Assembly (NCBI GenBank): GCA_000320605.2
Contig: KB445797.1
Span: 1,823,769 to 1,887,768, forward strand
Reading direction: 5' to 3'
Origin: Gelatoporia subvermispora B
Lineage: Eukaryota; Basidiomycota; Agaricomycetes; Polyporales; Gelatoporiaceae
DNA length: 64,000 nt
The notes beneath the pieces were generated by a model, which ran no database searches, was not told the DNA's origin, and saw nothing but the letters and a program-made list of their open reading frames with translations. The first letter of the stretch is position 1. Each line of letters opens with the position of its first letter. This document shows positions 22,719 to 33,823 of the stretch, piece after piece. A program made the position numbers and the translations under genes.

Positions 22719-24103
22719 GGCCTAATAAATTTGCAGAGGATATTCTCGCGTTGTGTACCCATAGAATACTTGCTTGTCTTCGATTGGATTAGGCCTTGAG
22801 CTGGATAGTATGTTCATTTCCATGTGGGTATAAGAGAGGAACAGTCGTAATTTTGAGCCTTACACGATCTGGAGGCACCCTTCAAGTCAAGGGGTAGGAT
22901 CTGTAAGCAGCGTCGGCATCGCTTTAGTACTGGTGATGACATAGCTTGAGCCTCTTAGAAAACTTAACCCTTGATCGGACGTCAACGCGTCAACTTTTAT
23001 GATCCCGTAAGAGCGGAGATATGATGAGAGGTTAAGAGCGTATGCCGGATGGCTTTGACGTGCGATAGGTATTGAGGGCGCTCAATGCTGACGCCTATTT
23101 TCTCCGCCGAGCTCGGTGCCCACAGAGGCGTCCGTCATCGAAGTCTGACGGTACGCTTGGCATCTTCGCAAGCACCAGCACCTTCGTCTCCGACCTTGCC
23201 ACGCCTCGCATTACCGCTCTCACGGAGGAATACTTCTACAAGTCTAATATATTGCATCAGCAATATCGGTAATACACCGAACGATGATGTGACTACTCGT
23301 ATAATGGTACTGAGACCTGTTGAGGGAGCCTTAATCCACCATTCTCGTCCCCAGTTTGTATCAAATGCTTGGATACAAGTGAAAGTTAAAATATGTCGAG
23401 ACTTATCGCATGAGTGAAGTGTGGCAAAGTAGCTGGCTCCTGGGAAGTAACCGTGCGACAGAGAAGCGCGGATGCGAAGGCAACGGCGTGCGCCTAATAC
23501 CGAGCATTGTGCTATCACACTACTTTGTGGAGAGGAATCTCTTAATTTCTCCTTGACTGTCAAGAACACAGTACTGGTAAAGGCTCAAATCTGCCCTTCC
23601 TAACGCTCTGTTCCGGAACAACATTGGACGCAACGGACATGAGAAACTGAACTCAGCGAACAACATGAGGTCTCAACTGTCCGGGCTCTAGCGCAGCGGG
23701 GAGATGCTGGCCACACCCGCGTATTTCAATACATCCCGAAATGTGTATCTCTCAATTGCCAATACTGTTCATCGAGCTGTCGAGGTGTCTTGTATGCGGG
23801 GTCATTCTCTGCGTGACGTGACAAGCAAACCAAATGTCAGAAATAGCCTGCCGGTATGTCACTCCCAGTTCTTTCTCTCGTATCAATTTCGAACCGATTC
23901 ATCTAGCCCCCACGTGCACCAGATACAGTTCCCTGAGATCTTCTACGTCTTGACCCATATGCAATTGGTGCCGTCTTAGCGACCAAATCAGTCCGGGCCT
24001 ACGCACGTCAGGGTATATAGCTGGTGGGTCATTCTCTAATCGAGCTTGATCTGATCACGTCTTCCGTGCCCCTTTGACCGCGTCCTTCTCTTTCATGACC
24101 TGC
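22719..24103. other. Intergenic, no gene recognised (includes desaturase 2 promoter)
   Basis: No convincing coding exon is seen. TATATAG at 24,014-24,020 lies 84 bases before the ATG of desaturase 2 and is its likely TATA box. Confidence 0.45.
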
Positions 24104-25833
24104 ATGTGTGGCGGTACTCAAAAGTGCTCGGAGCCTACTGAAACTAGGAGTGGATGGACGTATGACGAACGACACCTGCCCGAGTTCGTTCCATTACCAT
24201 GGTATGTTTGTTAGTTGAATACTCAAAGCTGAGGCTGAGACTCTACTCAAAGGACTCTGGAAGAAATACGCAGCGCAATCCCACCAGATTTGTTTGTCAG
24301 ACAGACATGGCGAGGTCTGGCGTATTTGATGCGGGACATTTCGATGGCTGGCATTGCGTGGAAACTAGCCACTCTGATTGACCCGTTCTTCGCGAAACAA
24401 GGCGTCGCGGAGTTATTCGGCGGGTTTTGTCCACTGGCTCGTTGGAGTATGTGGCTCGTGTAGTGAGTTCTCAGTTTCACAGGCTACTTACAACTACCAA
24501 CCGCATACCAGCTGGTGGTTCCAAGGCCTCATATTCACCGGCATATGGGTCATTGGTCACGAGGTACGAATAAACTTCCTTGAAAGTTCGAACTTGGGGG
24601 TGATATTCGATCAGTGTGGACATGGGGCGTTCTCTCCAAACCAGTGGATATGTGATCTCGTAGGCTACGTAAGTCGAATCGTTACAAAATATCACTGGTG
24701 CCATAATTTATCTGGAGCACGTCGCAGACTGTACACACGTTACTGTGGACGCCATATTTCAGTTGGAAAATCTCGCATCACCGCCATCATTGCAATCACG
24801 CATCAATGGAGCGAGACGAGGTCTACGTGCCGAAAACGAGAAGCGATCTCGGAATCCCACAGGAGGGCGGTCCTTCAAAAATCGACTATGATGAATACTT
24901 TGGCGACACCCCGATCTATACATCATACATGCTGATCCGCCAGCAGCTGTTCGCCTTCCCGGCGTATCTGAGTATGTTCCTCCCCGAACACCATTTTCGT
25001 TGATGTGGTTACGCGAACACGTCCAGTTTGCAATGTTTCAGGGCAGAAGAATTATCCCAAGTGGACCAATCACTTCGATCGTCAGTGCATCGACCTGTGG
25101 ATTGCGGACTCCTCTTATATCTGCGCACAGCGAACTCTATCTTGTTTTCTGCTTCTCAGCGCGAAGCCGTTATCATTTCCAACCTGGGTATTTTTGCGAT
25201 GATGTGCATCATCGGTTTCGCGTCCGGAACTTGGGGTGTAGCTGCTATCACAAAGTATTACGGCTTACCATGGCTTTGCGTGACTCACTGGTGAGCGACC
25301 GTCACGGTGCCTGTATCATCTAGGGTTGACCAACGAGGACAGGTTCGTTATGATCACATACCTACATCACACAGATCCAGAGCTCCCGCACTATCGGGAC
25401 GCTCTGTGGAATTTCCAGCGAGGCGCCGCTGCCACTGTCGACCGTGACTTCCTGGGATGGATGGGTCGTTTCTTCCTCCACGATGTGGCGCACTTCCATG
25501 TGATCCATCATTTCTTCCCCAAGATACCCTTCTGTGCGTGAGATTGCCTGTATTTCGGAGCAGATGCACTGACGCGTATGGTCAGACCATGGTCCGGAGG
25601 CTACGGAATACCTGCAGGCGTTCATCGGGGAGCATTACCGCCGCTCTGACAAGCCTGTGTTTAGGGCACTCTGGGACAACTACAACGACTGCCAGTTCGT
25701 TGAAGATGAAGGTGGAGCATCTCGCCGCATTCCCATCTGGACCGAATCTGACCTTCGGGTAGGGGACATCGTGTTTTACCGAAACAAGCGAGGGCAGGCC
25801 GTCCTCAGACAGACCAGTAAAAGTCCCTTGTAG
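24104..25833 (+). CDS. Delta-12-type fatty acid desaturase, copy 2
   Basis: Paralogue of the gene at 651-2669. ATG 24104 opens [18 protein letters not shown] and, after an intron, [19 protein letters not shown]. The histidine boxes are HECGH (GHE at the exon end about 24,562, then [11 protein letters not shown] after an intron), HHRHH (about 24,785) and HVIHH ([13 protein letters not shown], about 25,500-25,530). Other landmarks: [49 protein letters not shown] and, in the last two exons, [18 protein letters not shown]. Stop TAG at 25831-25833. About 10 exons and no frame break. Its intron between HE and CGH matches intron 2 of copy 1, but the extra intron that creates the microexon in copy 1 is absent. 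Specificity is inferred. Confidence 0.85.
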
Positions 25834-26572
25834 ACTTCTCCCGCCGTCCCTGGGGAATGCCGTCAAGGATTCGCGAGACAGGGTAGGACCTATAGACGAA
25901 GACGTGAATGCACATAAGTGAGCTGACACAAAATCAATTGGTCCTAAATCCGAGACCGACAGCCCATCTGCACGTGTCCTAAACTAAATGTCGTCCTGAC
26001 TTTCGTTCAAACTCAGCCTCGGTGTGGTGTGCATTACTGCCTAGATTGTAACGGCGCCTGGTGTGCGTTACAAAGCAATTTCAATAGAGATGACCCGGCA
26101 TACGCTTCACCCCGGAGGGGTCCGGTTTTGTTGCGAGTCCGTATCAAGGGTGAAGTCGAGGACAGTCGCTGTGTACACGGTGCGCAGTGAAAAGTACTGG
26201 CACCGGCGCATCTGTCAAGAGTGTTTGTCTCCGTCCAGGGCGGTCGATAGAAGATGGCAGCGGACTGCACCACAGTTATCGCAACCGCGCCGCCCGCGAG
26301 AAGCTAGGCCGTGGAAGCACCTAGGGTAAGGTGGCGCAGTCGCAAATCAGAAGCTTGTGAAGGGAGGCTCGCGGAGCTTAATAAAATGAGGCCACGCATG
26401 CGCGGGAGCCAGCCATGCGTTCTCACAAGAGGCTGGCCTCACTCACTAGGTACACCGAAGAGAGAGTGACGAGTCGAGATAGCGCAAGACAGACGGCACG
26501 CTGGGATGGTGCATGTGAGGTAATAATGCAAGTGCAATAGCAAAGATATAGCATGATTAGATTGGCTCGAAA
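25834..26572. other. Intergenic between convergent genes
   Basis: 3' regions of desaturase 2 (+) and RRP9 (-). No gene is recognised. TTAATAAAATGA near 26,380 is a poly(A)-signal-like string. Confidence 0.5.
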
Positions 26573-28540
26573 TTAGCTCGAACCCAACGTCCGCGGGTGC
26601 AACGCAACCACCAGTGCGCCATTTACGACGCCCTCGCCCTTTTTTTGCACCCACCGGCCTAGGCGCGGCTCCTTGCCCACACCGGCAATCATGAGCACCG
26701 AGTTTACCTTCGTGCGCCGCACGGCGGCCGGTTGCGACGAAGGTTCGTCAGTGTTGGGCGGCGCCGCCCATGGAGCATTTTGCGTGAAGTCGGACGGTGC
26801 CGAGATGAACTGCAGCGCGTTGATGACTCCAAGCACGGGGATGCTCCCGATGAGAGCGAACGACTTGAGCTTGGAATCGAGTTTCCAGAGGCGGATCTCG
26901 CCGTCCCATGAGCCTGTAAACCATGAGGTTTGGCTCAGGACCAGTAGCTGATCATGCATGCGCAGACTTACCAGACGCGAAAAGGTCCGAGTAGGGCAGT
27001 GCACCCAGTGCGGTGATCCAGCGCGGCTTGCGCACAACGGGCACATCCTCCGTCTCGACATGTGACTCGTCCAACCCATGCGCGAGCGCCTGCGTAAACA
27101 CCGGCTTTTTCTTCTGCGTCAGCCATAGGCTGATCGAACCACTATCGCCCCCGCTCACGAACGTGGTCTCGTCGATCATGGCCACGCAATCAATGCTCCC
27201 CTCTACGAAACGCTCCTCAAGCTTGTCGCCTGCCTTGCGTCTTCTCCGCTGCGGCTCCTCGTCGCCCTCGCCGGGCAGGTCGAGGTCGTCGACCCACGAG
27301 CTGCGCCCGCCCCCGCGAAACACGAGCTGGCTCTCTTCGGGCACCTTCCAAAAGCGCACCGTCTTGTCACGCCCGCCCGCGCTCACGGCTGTCTCGGCGC
27401 GCAGCGTATCGAGCGCGAGCACCGGCGCCTGGTGCCCAAAGAGCGTCTCGACGTAGCCCATTGCAGCGAGGTCAAACAGTTTCAGCGTGCGGTCAAATGA
27501 ACCGCTGTACAGCTGCGGCGGCGTCGCTGCGCTCGGAGGCACCTTCCTGAACACGAGCGCCTGCTTCCGGTCAGTTTCGAACCCCAAGGGCGAAGTGGTT
27601 AGAACACGCACCGAGATGGCGTCACGGTGTCCGCCGAATCCACGCACCCACTCATCCTTCTCCACGTCCCAGACGCCCACGCGGCGGTCGCGCCCGCCGC
27701 TCGCGAGGTGCTTCCCGTCCGGGCTGAGCGCGAGCGCCCAGATCTCGTCTGTGTGGCCATGGACGTCCTCGGCGCGGCCCTTGCCCTTGTCCTGTGGGCG
27801 CGCCTTGTGAAACACATGCGTCTTCTTGCCGGTGCGCAGGTCCCACTTGACGATTGTGCCGTCCTTGCCCGCGGTGAACAGCCAGCGCGCATCCGTCGCA
27901 GCAACAGCGGTGGTGACCGAAAAGCGGTGAGCGCCCTTGGCACGGAGGACTGGTGCAGCTGCGATTTCGTACTACGTGGCAGGGAGAGAAGATTGTGAGG
28001 AGGATGGTGGGAGGGTGTGAGCTGTATGTGTACATACCGAATTCGCCACAAATAAGTGGATCTTGCCCGAATGCTCGAGAACATCCTGCTTCAGCCGTGT
28101 AGAGATGATCTCCTTGTCGATCTCCGCCGCATCGAACTCCCCTTCCGCTAGAATGCTCGTCAGCTGGGCTGCGATATAAGTGAACACCACAGTTACGAAC
28201 CTAATCCTAAGTCCTGCTTCACGCCCTCGAGATATAGTCTTGCCAAACGCAACCGCTTCTGAGCAGGGGTCTCCGTCTCGTCTTCCTCGCCACTCTCGTA
28301 CGCATCAGGGTCAACATCTGGTGCCCGCAGGTCCATCTCGTCGATGCCACCTGCATCGTCACTATGCGTCTCGTCTGAGAGCTCTTCATCGTTGCGTTTA
28401 CGTGCCGGTGCTACAGCTTTCTGCTTCCCCTTCTGTACACGCGCCGCTTTCGCTGGTTTTGATGACGAGGGGGCGCGTTCTTGCGTTGCGGAACGCTTCC
28501 GCTTGCGATTCTTGTTGGTGGCAAAGAACGAGTCAGGCAT
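26573..28540 (-). CDS. RRP9: U3 snoRNP protein Rrp9 (U3-55K), WD40 protein
   Basis: Nucleolar WD40 protein that binds the B/C motif of U3 snoRNA in the small-subunit processome. The N-terminus (MPDSFFATNKNRKRKR) is a basic nuclear/nucleolar-type signal followed by an acidic stretch, then the conserved AQKRLRLARLYLEGVKQDLG. After an intron come AEGEFDAAEIDKEII and LKQDVLEHSGKIHLFVA, highly typical of Rrp9. The beta-propeller includes FTAGKDGTIVKWDLRTGKK, HTDEIWALALSPDGKHLASG, LYSGSFDRTLKLFDL, VSAGGRDKTVRFWKV, FVSGGDSGSISLWL and SWDGEIRLWKL. The end is HPRTLGSS. Five or six exons, no frame break. A charged insert (EEPQRRRRKAGDKLEER) between blades is normal for fungal orthologues. Confidence 0.9.
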
Positions 28541-29529
28541 TTTTGAGTCTTGGGATCAGAGACCTTCGTCAAGTTGAAAAAGAAAGTAAAGCTAACAAAA
28601 GCCCTGCTGCGTTGACCCCAGAAGATGTCGGATATTAGAACAGAAAGTGGAAGATGTAAAGATGTAATAGACCCAGTGAACGATGTGAACGCGATGTGGA
28701 AGGCAAATTTCTTAGGCGCTCAAAGCAGATAAGATTAGATGCACGGTCCGTAATCTATGGGGTTTGGCCGAGCCCCTATAATGGCCGGCCCGACACTACA
28801 AGAGTTGTAACAATCAGGCCGGCAGGTATAAGCAACTCAATTGCCCTTCTTGAGGCAGCCTCCGTTGGCACTTTGAATGTCCGCTCTAACATGAGCGTGC
28901 ATTGCGCTAGAGAACAGCGAGATAAATGCAAGCTTTGACTTGAACTCGAGGCTGACAGTTCGACAGAAAGATTTCACCGGCCGAATAGACAAAGCCTATG
29001 CTCGGTCTCGAGCCGCATGGCTAAGAATGCAGGTGGCGGCGTGCGGCCGCATTGGATCAAGACATAGAAACATGGATTCATGGAATGTCAGTCGTGAAAT
29101 TCAGAACTGACACTTTCGCATGAAGACTGAACGAAAGTTCTTGGGAGTATATTTGAGGCGAGATGAACCGCGGAGATGTATCGAGTGCGGAAGGAGTGTT
29201 CCTACAATGGCTGCGCAGCTAGAGCGGAGGCATGTTGTCATGCTCTCGAGCCTTGGCCCGTGCAATGAATGACACGTCCCTTGAGTTTTCAACTTTCAGT
29301 ACTGAGCATGTTATGAAAGATGGAAATCCGGGATTACGAGAACCAGACACTGGTCGACGGTGCTAATCCGAGCTCGAGGGCACGTGTGGTGTATCCTAAT
29401 ATGACAACAAGCAAAAGTGAAGAGATCCGGTAAATGAATGAGTCCGTCTGCAAAAGGCAGGGTATCTGCATGGTCATGTGGCGATCAGCACATCATATAC
29501 ACCAGGAACTGCAGGGATGCTCACAAATA
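28541..29529. other. Intergenic, no gene recognised
   Basis: About 1 kb between RRP9's start and the 3' end of the small membrane-protein gene. Contains only short frames without recognisable features. Confidence 0.45.
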
Positions 29530-29934
29530 CTACATCGCCACGGCAGGCTGCGCACCCCTCAACAGCGTCCGCCCATCATTTAGCCTCTCCGTAATCACAG
29601 GACTCGCAGCAGGCCTGTACTTGAACTCCTCCGAGTATCTATCTCCACACGGACGTCGTCAGCCTCCCTCCTGTCCCACCCGGGCCCTCCCAGCTCACCT
29701 GTCGGCGTAGACAACCTGAGACTGTTTCGCGATATTCACGCGCATCTTGATGCCGACGTAGAACAGGACGACGATTAGGACAAGGAGCGCCACCCGCTTC
29801 CAGACCGAGGGGGTCGGCGGGTTGAAGCGGGGGTCGCGGTTCAGCCGCTCGTTGAGCTCGTGGATGTCGCTGGTCGGTTCTTCGCGCGCGGGCTGCGCAG
29901 CGTAAGGGATGGGCTCGCCCTTCTTCGAGGACAT
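29530..29934 (-). CDS. Small single-pass membrane protein, unknown function
   Basis: Two-exon gene. Exon 1 (29934 to about 29699) encodes MSSKKGEPIPYAAQPAREEP, a polar segment with DIHELNERLNRDPRFNPP, then one transmembrane helix VALLVLIVVLFYVGI and QSQVVYADR. The frame appears to stop there, but the TGA lies inside a perfect GTGAGC donor. Splicing to an acceptor at about 29,640 adds YSEEFKYRPAASPVITERL and ends GAQPAVAM at 29,530. The added block looks conserved-protein-like (I recall similar tails in other agaricomycete small proteins), giving about 116 residues. The N-terminal side is acidic/polar and the helix is flanked by basic residues. Function is unknown, and I do not recognise it as RAMP4 or another named family. 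Confidence 0.65.
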
Positions 29935-32640
29935 AGTGCTAGACTGTGAGAGAACACGCGAGGGTGGAAGTTGGAGGACGTTGGGATGCGGGCGACCGAG
30001 TTGCGCTGCGGATACAGCCGATCACGTTGCTGCCAGTACGAGCGCTCTTGCCAGCCCTCTCAGCGAGCCCTCTCGTCGACCACCTCGACGGACCATTACA
30101 GTATTTGCACTTCTGCTGAAGAATCTGGCATGCAACTCGGATGAAGACACTCGTGCTGACTTTCCAACCTATGTTGATCTCTCGGGAAAAGTAGATATGT
30201 CGTATTCCAGCTACGAGCGCCAAACCCGTCACTGCTCAAGCTCAAGGCTGGTATTCGGTTCCGTTGAACCTCAAGGCATTCAGTGAGTTCTGGTGTCTTG
30301 TGACATATGGGGCGCTATGTAGTCTGGGCGCAACATTGGCCAGCTGTACTTCCCGCCTCTATGCCTTGGAATACTTGGTCACCATCTGGACATATACACT
30401 CCGCCCTACTGCCACACATCGTCATCCGTATTTGAGGCCTATGGTCTACGGAATGACAGCAAGTCCTTTTAGGTTAGATCCTTTAATATGCCATATGTCG
30501 GTCTGACGTTAGCCCGTTGGCTCCTTGGTCTCCGATCAAAACACGATGAAGACGTTCTCTTATTTTCTTCGCTAGAACTTGGTATGCTTCAGGGGTCTTT
30601 ACACGTTCTCAGACATGCGCTCTTTCGCACGGCAGCGGTCTTCGTATAAGTTGCAGCTGGTATCCGTATTCGGATTAAACATATTCAAATTGCGGACCCT
30701 TTGCATTTATAGTTCGGTCCTCCAAGTGCCCGGAGCGTGGAAGCACGAACCCCAGAATATGTGCGCCTGTGGTACGCAGTTCGGCTGCGAGTAGTCCAAG
30801 TCCGTACGTTCGGCCACATGTCCGAGCTGCACGCCGTTCGCGCGACAGTGGAAGGCAAGAGACAGTATCGAATCTGTGCTATGATACGGCCCGTGAGCAT
30901 GTCTGGCGCTCGCTGATAGCCACAGTGCGAAGGAATATAGAGTTGTGCAGCCTTTGCTAGGACTAGGATTGAGATAAGCTCCTCTGATACCTTTTCCAAC
31001 AGAACTTGCTCTGCCTCGCGGCCCCACGTAGGCTGTGACGGTCCCCGTCCACTTCGCATGTCGACAAAGTTCTGGAACAGGTTTTCATGGACACCTCAGC
31101 GTCCTAGATATGTTCCCGCCATACGTATTGTCTTGGCCTCCATCCCGTCTACGCATTCATGTCGTCACCGCCGGCCACGCCAGGCTGTACTGGCAACTTT
31201 TGAGGGTATAGGATATCACCGAGCGGTCCGTTGATCCATATCTGCGGAACCTATTCAGAAGCGCAGGCGCCGCATTCCGAATTCGATGATGTGGCGGGCG
31301 AGTAGATGTGCATGCACTGGAACTGGACCCGGCGCTGTTGCGGCGTACTACGAGGCGGCGTATCGTTGAGTACTGACGAAATGAGTAGTAGTAGGACTCC
31401 CCATTTCCGCCCGTGGCCGTAATAAGAGCACCGTTACTCTTATTATGCGCTTACCTAAACCCGCCGCCTCCCGCCTTCACGTGGCCTGCCTGTGGTCACT
31501 GCCGCTGTGCCAGCACATAGCACGCCGTCTCCCGATGTTCTTTACTCTGCCGGATGACTGGGGAACGATGCTCTTGATGACAGCACTGACAAATGACAGT
31601 AGTACCAGCTCAGATCGCACCCCAGTGACAAGTCAGTACAGCGGGACCCCGACTTTTACAGATATCTCATCGTCGAATTGGGCTGGTGTCCCTTCGTTTT
31701 CTGATGGTTCTTTTTCTTTCCCGTTATCAGGATAACCCTCACAGTACCCGGTATATTCACTTCCCTCCACTAGTACGATTACCGACCCGTAGCATGTCTC
31801 TGAGCAGTCCCCTCGGCCTGCTGCTTGGTCGCACTACAATCCTTACTATATGTAGACTAGATTGAATACATAATATATTGTGCACTGAACGTATTCTTTG
31901 GATGGTCAACAGAGCTAAGTGCCGACATTGAGCTCATCACGGAGAGCGGCGGGCCACGAAGCCAGTCTGCCCGACACTGACAGTCTGACGCGAACGAGTC
32001 CCGATTTGGTAATGGCCGCGCCGTCTCAGTAAGATTTGGTGCAGTGCTGGGTGCGGTCGCCGAGTCTTACTCTTATTGCACGACTCCTACTCCTACTACT
32101 TTTGTATAGACTCCGTATCGTTTCTGCAGTCAGCGACCGCGAAGGAAGGATAAGCAACAGTCATGATCATTCCAGCCTGAAATCAGATTCTGGAGCTGAT
32201 ATCTGGATGCCGAGCATTGGAAGTCCTAGCGGCAATCGTTAACGGAATCGGTGCGTTTGGAGGCCGTGCTCTGCATAACTCGATTACAGTGCGCATCGTG
32301 TGGTGACCCGCAGGCCTCAGGTCCTTCTTGTCTGTGCGAAGCAATCTACCTGCCATATCTGCATCTGACAGTCGGTTGGCAGAGGCTGCCCGCACTCCGT
32401 ACACTAATACTTGTTGCACTTCCCGAGAGGTCAGCCGCTTCAGTGACGTGAAGATTGCATGTATTTCACAACAAGTACAGGTAATTTTGCAGCAATGCCC
32501 GGCAATGAGGCGCCAAGAGAATAAAACATACAATAGTAAGAGTAGAGATTATGATAATGTGAGGTAGCGGAAGCAGTGATACAGCCCGGATAGCAATGTG
32601 TGGATATAAGATAAACGACGAAAATGGTGAGTATGCTTCT
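29935..32640. other. Intergenic, 2.7 kb without a recognisable gene
   Basis: Short frames on both strands (for example about 30,685-31,060 minus and 31,445-31,735 plus) have no domain match I can name, no clear promoter and no splice pattern. Possibly decayed sequence. Confidence 0.4.
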
Positions 32641-33735
32641 CTACTTGCGCTGCACGATCGGCTTGCTACCTCTGAACCATTTCAGTTGGTCACGGACTTC
32701 CTCCTCGACGCCAAGCTCGATGCGGGTGGCAGTAAGGTTTAGTTTTGTCAATGTCAGACCCATCCGGTCCCTGACACGGGGCTCCCATCCTTCAGGGATG
32801 CGCTCGTCGATAAGCCACGGGTTGAGGTCCTTCACACGGCCCTCGAATGTGGTCATCATGATCGCCGAGCTGATGAATCAGATATGTCAGACGTCCGATT
32901 TTGAAATTGGGAAGGACAAAGGCACGTACTTGGCGCTGGCAAAGAGACGGTGGATGGTCGACATGGTGTACTGCGCGTTCGCCCGACGGCTGTGTGCGCG
33001 GCGCTCGCTCGTAAAACGCGAGAAGTCAGCCGGGGTAAGGTCGCCGCAGGTGCCGGTTCCGCCAGTGAGCAGCTCCAGTGCGAGTGCGTGCTGCGAGCTG
33101 GACTGGTTGATAGTGTGCGCGGCGTCATCACCTGTGGGATCCCCTCAGATCTCGCTATCATGGGCACTGTATCCGGGTGGACGTACGTGTGAGGGATGCG
33201 TCGTGCTCGATACCGTTGTGCGCTGCGACATCGGCGAGATCGAAGGTGCCCGTCTTGTAGTCCCTGCAGAGCATCTGCGAGGCGTACAGCGGGAGCAGCT
33301 TCGAGAATGTCGGTGCGAAGTTGTACGTGTGCCGGATCGCCTTCTCGGCCTCGACAAACGAGATTCCGCGCCCTGAATGCGCGATGATGCCTGGAATGCC
33401 ACGGATAACATGTGAGTATATTAGTCTGTTGTCGGATCTCGGATCGGGCGCTGACCATGGTTAGCGAGCGCGTTCAGGCCGGGGCACGGACTCCGGCTGT
33501 CTGACTGTTGAGGCGCGACATATTCCGGCCACAGGCCACTCCTGCCTGGTGCGTCTTCGGGGACAACGTAGCCGGGTTTGAGTCGGGGCAAGATGAGGTT
33601 GAGTAATGTGAGAAGGCCATCCTCGATCACGATCCAGCCGTAGGTGAAAACCGTCGAGAGGAGTGAGACGGCGCCAGAGACAATGCGCAAGAAGGCGACC
33701 AAGACGAAAGGTGTTGAGCTTGATGTTGTCGACAT
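32641..33735 (-). CDS. Heme-thiolate peroxidase (chloroperoxidase/UPO family)
   Basis: Heme-thiolate enzyme that uses H2O2 for peroxygenation or halogenation. Four exons. Exon 1 from ATG 33735: MSTTSSSTPFVLVAFLRIVS and further hydrophobic sequence, then GRSGLWPEY and SRSPCPGLNALANHG, which carries the proximal Cys of the PCP motif. Exon 2: GIIAHSGRGISFVEAEKAI, FDLADVAAHNGIEHDASLT, giving the EHD metal/propionate motif. Exon 3: SSQHALALELLTGGTG and FSRFTSERRAHSRRANAQY with a candidate catalytic Glu. Exon 4: MTTFEGRVKDLNPWLID and VRDQLKWFRGSKPIVQRK. Introns are 55-65 nt with clean ends. The PCP/EHD pair suits the short UPO type. The N-terminal hydrophobic region looks more like a membrane anchor than a cleavable signal. 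Confidence 0.85.
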
Positions 33736-33817
33736 GGCTGGCGGTGGGGGGTCGGCGGTGTGGGGGTTGTTGTCTGACGAGGTAGCTGGTCTGAGACCAG
33801 ATTTTTCTGCGGGCGGT

Positions 33818-33823
33818 CTTATA
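33818..33823 (-). promoter_or_regulatory. TATA box of the peroxidase gene
   Basis: TATAAG on the minus strand, about 83 bases upstream of the ATG at 33735. Confidence 0.5.

Noticed and set aside
23681..23760. tRNA-like start (GGGCTCTAGCGCAGCGGG, A-box-like)
   Set aside because: No B box (GGTTCRANNCC) at the right distance and no cloverleaf could be drawn.
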